A stretch of DNA of 17,114 nucleotides from Mediterranea massiliensis (GTDB lineage Bacteria; Bacteroidota; Bacteroidia; Bacteroidales; Bacteroidaceae). A program made the position numbers and the translations under genes. Position 1 is the first letter of the stretch. Each line of letters starts with the position of its first letter. Shown here in pieces: positions 15,550-17,114 of this stretch. The notes beneath the pieces were generated by a model, which was given only the letters and a program-made list of their open reading frames with translations, made no database searches and had not been told where the DNA came from. The DNA is taken from contig CATXSD010000052.1 of the NCBI GenBank assembly GCA_958402075.1, positions 1-17,114 on the forward strand, written 5' to 3'.

Positions 15550-16149
15550 ATGGAGATAACCAGTGCAGAATTCATTATCAGCAACACCGACGTACGCAAA
15601 TGTCCGGCCGGCAACCTGCCCGAATACGCCTTCATCGGGCGTTCGAACGTGGGAAAGTCGAGCCTCATCAACATGCTGACCGGCCGGAAAGGCCTGGCCA
15701 TGACCTCGGCGACTCCAGGGAAGACCATGCTGATCAACCATTTCCTCATCAACAGGAACTGGTACATCGTAGACCTTCCCGGCTATGGATATGCCAAACG
15801 TGGTTTCAAGGGACAGGAGCAAATCAAGAACATCATCGAAAGCTATATCCTGCAACGCCCTCAGATGACCAGCCTCTTTGTCCTGATAGACAGCCGACTG
15901 GACCCCCAACCCATCGACCTGCAATTCATCGAATGGCTGGGCGAGAACGGCATCCCCTTCTCCATCGTCTTTACCAAAGCCGACAAGCTGAAGAGCGGCA
16001 AACTGGGATCCAACGTGGCAAGCTACCTGAAGAAACTGGAAGAACAATGGGAAGAACTCCCTCCCCACTTTGTCACTTCTTCGGAAAACCGACTGGGACG
16101 GGAGGAACTATTGGACTATATAGAAACGATCAACCAACAAATAAAATAA
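15550..16149 (+). CDS. engB: Ribosome biogenesis GTPase EngB (YihA/YsxC)
   Basis: This 199-aa protein is of normal family length. GTPase motifs seen are G1 GRSNVGKSS (residues 30-38), G2 around TPGKT (about 55-59), G3 DLPGYGYAKRG (from residue 75), G4 TKAD (142-145) and a G5-like TSSEN near the C terminus. EngB is an essential GTPase that assists 50S subunit assembly. ATG 15550 is chosen over an in-frame TTG four codons upstream because the family begins close to MEITSAEF and the ATG suits the promoter. The next gene starts 17 bases after the stop, probably in the same operon. Confidence 0.95.
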   Translation: MEITSAEFIISNTDVRKCPAGNLPEYAFIGRSNVGKSSLINMLTGRKGLAMTSATPGKTMLINHFLINRNWYIVDLPGYGYAKRGFKGQEQIKNIIESYILQRPQMTSLFVLIDSRLDPQPIDLQFIEWLGENGIPFSIVFTKADKLKSGKLGSNVASYLKKLEEQWEELPPHFVTSSENRLGREELLDYIETINQQIK

Positions 16150-16166
16150 TGTGAGGAGAATGAATT

Positions 16167-16772
16167 ATGAAGAAAATGAATGTTTTGGGCTACATCGCCC
16201 TCGTTTTGTTGGCCATCCCTGCCAATGGACATGCACAATCGTTGAAAGACCTGTTCAACAAGGACAACATTGAGAAAGTAGTCAATGCCGTCACCGACAA
16301 AAATACGGCTTCCATGACCGGTACATGGACTTTCAAAGGTACAGCCCTGGAATTCGAATCGGACAACCTGCTTCAGAAGGCGGGAGGCTCGCTGGCTTCC
16401 TCGGCCGTAGAGAAGAAGCTGGACGAACAATTGGCCAAAATCGGTATCAAGCCGGGACAGCTCACGTTTACTTTCGACGCTGATAGTACCTTTACGGCTA
16501 CCGTGGGCTCCAAACCGCTGAACGGCACCTACTCGTATGACGCTTCGACCCAAAAAGTCAACCTGAAATTCGTCAAGCTCATCGGACTGAATGCCAAGGT
16601 GAACTGCACTTCCAGCTCCATGGACCTGCTGTTCAACGCCGACAAGCTGCTCCAGCTGCTCACCTACCTGTCCAGCAAGAGCAACAACAGCACACTACAG
16701 ACCATCGGGTCGCTGGCCGAAAGCTATGACGGCATGCTCGTAGGACTGGGACTGGAAAAGAAGGAGAACTGA
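16167..16772 (+). CDS. Secreted DUF4923-like protein
   Basis: This 201-aa protein has a signal peptide (MKK start, hydrophobic residues 6-19, probable cut after GHA at residue 23) and a mature part resembling the Bacteroidales DUF4923 family: a helical start with SLKDLF and VVNAVT, then MTGTWTFKGTALEFESDNLL, and beta-rich repeats FTFDADSTFTATVG and GTYSYDASTQKVNLKF. It has no lipobox Cys, so it is likely periplasmic or outer-membrane associated. The function is unknown. It is probably co-transcribed with engB and ends at the terminator region near 16.8 kb. Confidence 0.8.
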   Translation: MKKMNVLGYIALVLLAIPANGHAQSLKDLFNKDNIEKVVNAVTDKNTASMTGTWTFKGTALEFESDNLLQKAGGSLASSAVEKKLDEQLAKIGIKPGQLTFTFDADSTFTATVGSKPLNGTYSYDASTQKVNLKFVKLIGLNAKVNCTSSSMDLLFNADKLLQLLTYLSSKSNNSTLQTIGSLAESYDGMLVGLGLEKKEN

Positions 16773-16777
16773 AAATT

Positions 16778-16809
16778 CCCAGTTGGAGAAATGTTTTCCT
16801 CCAACTGGG
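16778..16809. repeat. Hairpin just after the DUF4923-like gene
   Basis: CCCAGTTGGAG (16778-16788) and CTCCAACTGGG (16799-16809) form a perfect 11-bp stem with a 10-base loop. A-rich rather than T-rich sequence follows, so it is not a typical terminator. It could protect the mRNA 3' end together with the terminator 25 bases further on. Confidence 0.65.
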
Positions 16810-16833
16810 GAAAAATAAAACCCTAAGGACATA

Positions 16834-16865
16834 AAAAAAGAGGCCCGAAACCGGACCTCTTTTTT
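16834..16865. terminator. Bidirectional intrinsic terminator
   Basis: Arms at 16834-16847 and 16852-16865 pair over 14 positions with one C-A mismatch around a four-base loop. The stem is GC-rich at its tip and flanked by A on one side and T on the other. It can end + strand transcription from the engB/DUF4923 operon and - strand transcription from the tRNA cluster, whose last gene finishes five bases away. Confidence 0.8.
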
Positions 16866-16869
16866 GTGG

Positions 16870-16942
16870 AGCGGAAAACGAGACTCGAACTCGCGACCCC
16901 AACCTTGGCAAGGTTGTGCTCTACCAACTGAGCTATTTCCGC
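16870..16942 (-). tRNA. tRNA-Gly(GCC), copy 1
   Basis: On the - strand the cloverleaf has acceptor GCGGAAA/TTTCCGC (with a T before it), D-arm AGCTCAGTTGGTAGAGC, anticodon stem CAACC/GGTTG, loop TTGCCAA with anticodon GCC (16907-16909), and T-arm GAGTTCGAGTCTC. The discriminator is T (16870), as usual for bacterial tRNA-Gly. CCA is not encoded. It is the last gene of the cluster before the terminator. Confidence 0.95.
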
Positions 16943-16962
16943 GATTGCATTACCTTTAATAG

Positions 16963-17044
16963 TGCCCAGAACAGGACTCGAACCTGCATGCCTCTCGACA
17001 CACGCACCTGAAACGTGCGCGTCTACCAATTCCGCCACCTGGGC
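16963..17044 (-). tRNA. tRNA-Leu(CAG)
   Basis: On the - strand this 82-nt class II tRNA starts GCCCAGGTGGCGGAATTGG, has D-loop residues typical of tRNA-Leu, anticodon loop TTCAGGT with anticodon CAG (17008-17010), a short variable arm (TGTCGAGAGGCA region) and T-arm with GGTTCGAGTCC. The acceptor GCCCAGG pairs with TCTGGGC through one G-T pair and the discriminator is A (16963), the leucine identity base. CCA is not encoded. Confidence 0.93.
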
Positions 17045-17065
17045 AATCATTAAATCAAAGAAAAG

Positions 17066-17114
17066 AGCGGAAAACGAGACTCGAACTCGCGACCCTAACC
17101 TTGGCAAGGTTATG
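17066..17114 (-). tRNA. tRNA-Gly(GCC), copy 2 (5' part outside window)
   Basis: The visible 49 bases match the 3' part of copy 1 (16870-16918) except at two positions, 17096 and 17112. These change the 27-43 pair of the anticodon stem from C-G to T-A, so pairing is kept. The anticodon GCC is intact. The 5' half lies beyond the right edge. Confidence 0.9.

Noticed and set aside
16823..17107. A - strand open frame of 94 codons near the right edge
   Set aside because: It runs through three tRNA genes, so it is not protein coding.

Overview
The window is a Bacteroidales chromosome segment, most likely Bacteroides or Phocaeicola. The tail end of a siphovirus-like prophage (about 1-10.7 kb) lies against ordinary host housekeeping genes (about 11-17.1 kb). 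The host assignment rests on TAnnTTTG (-7) promoter elements, a DUF4923-type secreted protein, the style of the recR, engB and algH genes, tRNA genes without encoded CCA, and general codon use. No taxonomic search was possible.

Prophage part, all on the + strand and tightly packed: a tape measure protein cut by the left edge; a 146-aa protein in the distal-tail (Dit) position; a 1602-aa tail hub/spike; a 49-aa lipoprotein; a 550-aa tail fibre; and a 135-aa multi-pass membrane protein. This is the usual order of a long non-contractile tail (tape measure, Dit, Tal/spike, fibre). The hub/spike and fibre are mosaic. Their N-terminal parts share the GC-rich base use of the tape measure gene, while their distal parts are AT-rich and contain internal duplications: two copies of a 155-aa alpha-helical unit, two InlB-B-like beta repeats, and two copies of a fibre-tip module. 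No integrase, recognisable endolysin or capsid gene lies in the window.

Junction, 10.73-11.8 kb: a 241-bp AT-rich gap with a long inverted repeat and short direct repeats, a small GNAT acetyltransferase, then tRNA-Asp(GTC) on the - strand with its own promoter and terminator. The 3' end of the tRNA faces the prophage, so it is one candidate attachment site. The exact boundary cannot be fixed from this window.

Host part: a PLP-dependent class I/II aminotransferase and algH (yqgE) on +. A - strand operon follows, in the order recR, a four-helix membrane protein and a RimJ/RimL-type GNAT, and converges on algH with a 4-nt overlap. The divergent engB (yihA/ysxC) and a DUF4923-like gene probably form a second operon. 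recR and engB share an 88-bp region with back-to-back promoters. At the right edge a bidirectional terminator separates the DUF4923-like gene from a - strand tRNA cluster: Gly(GCC), Leu(CAG), and a second Gly(GCC) cut by the edge.

I did not find a clear new multi-gene defence or mobile system. The least explained elements are the phage-encoded lipoprotein between the tail genes, the five-helix membrane protein after the fibre, the duplicated receptor-binding modules, and the repeat-bearing gap at the prophage end.
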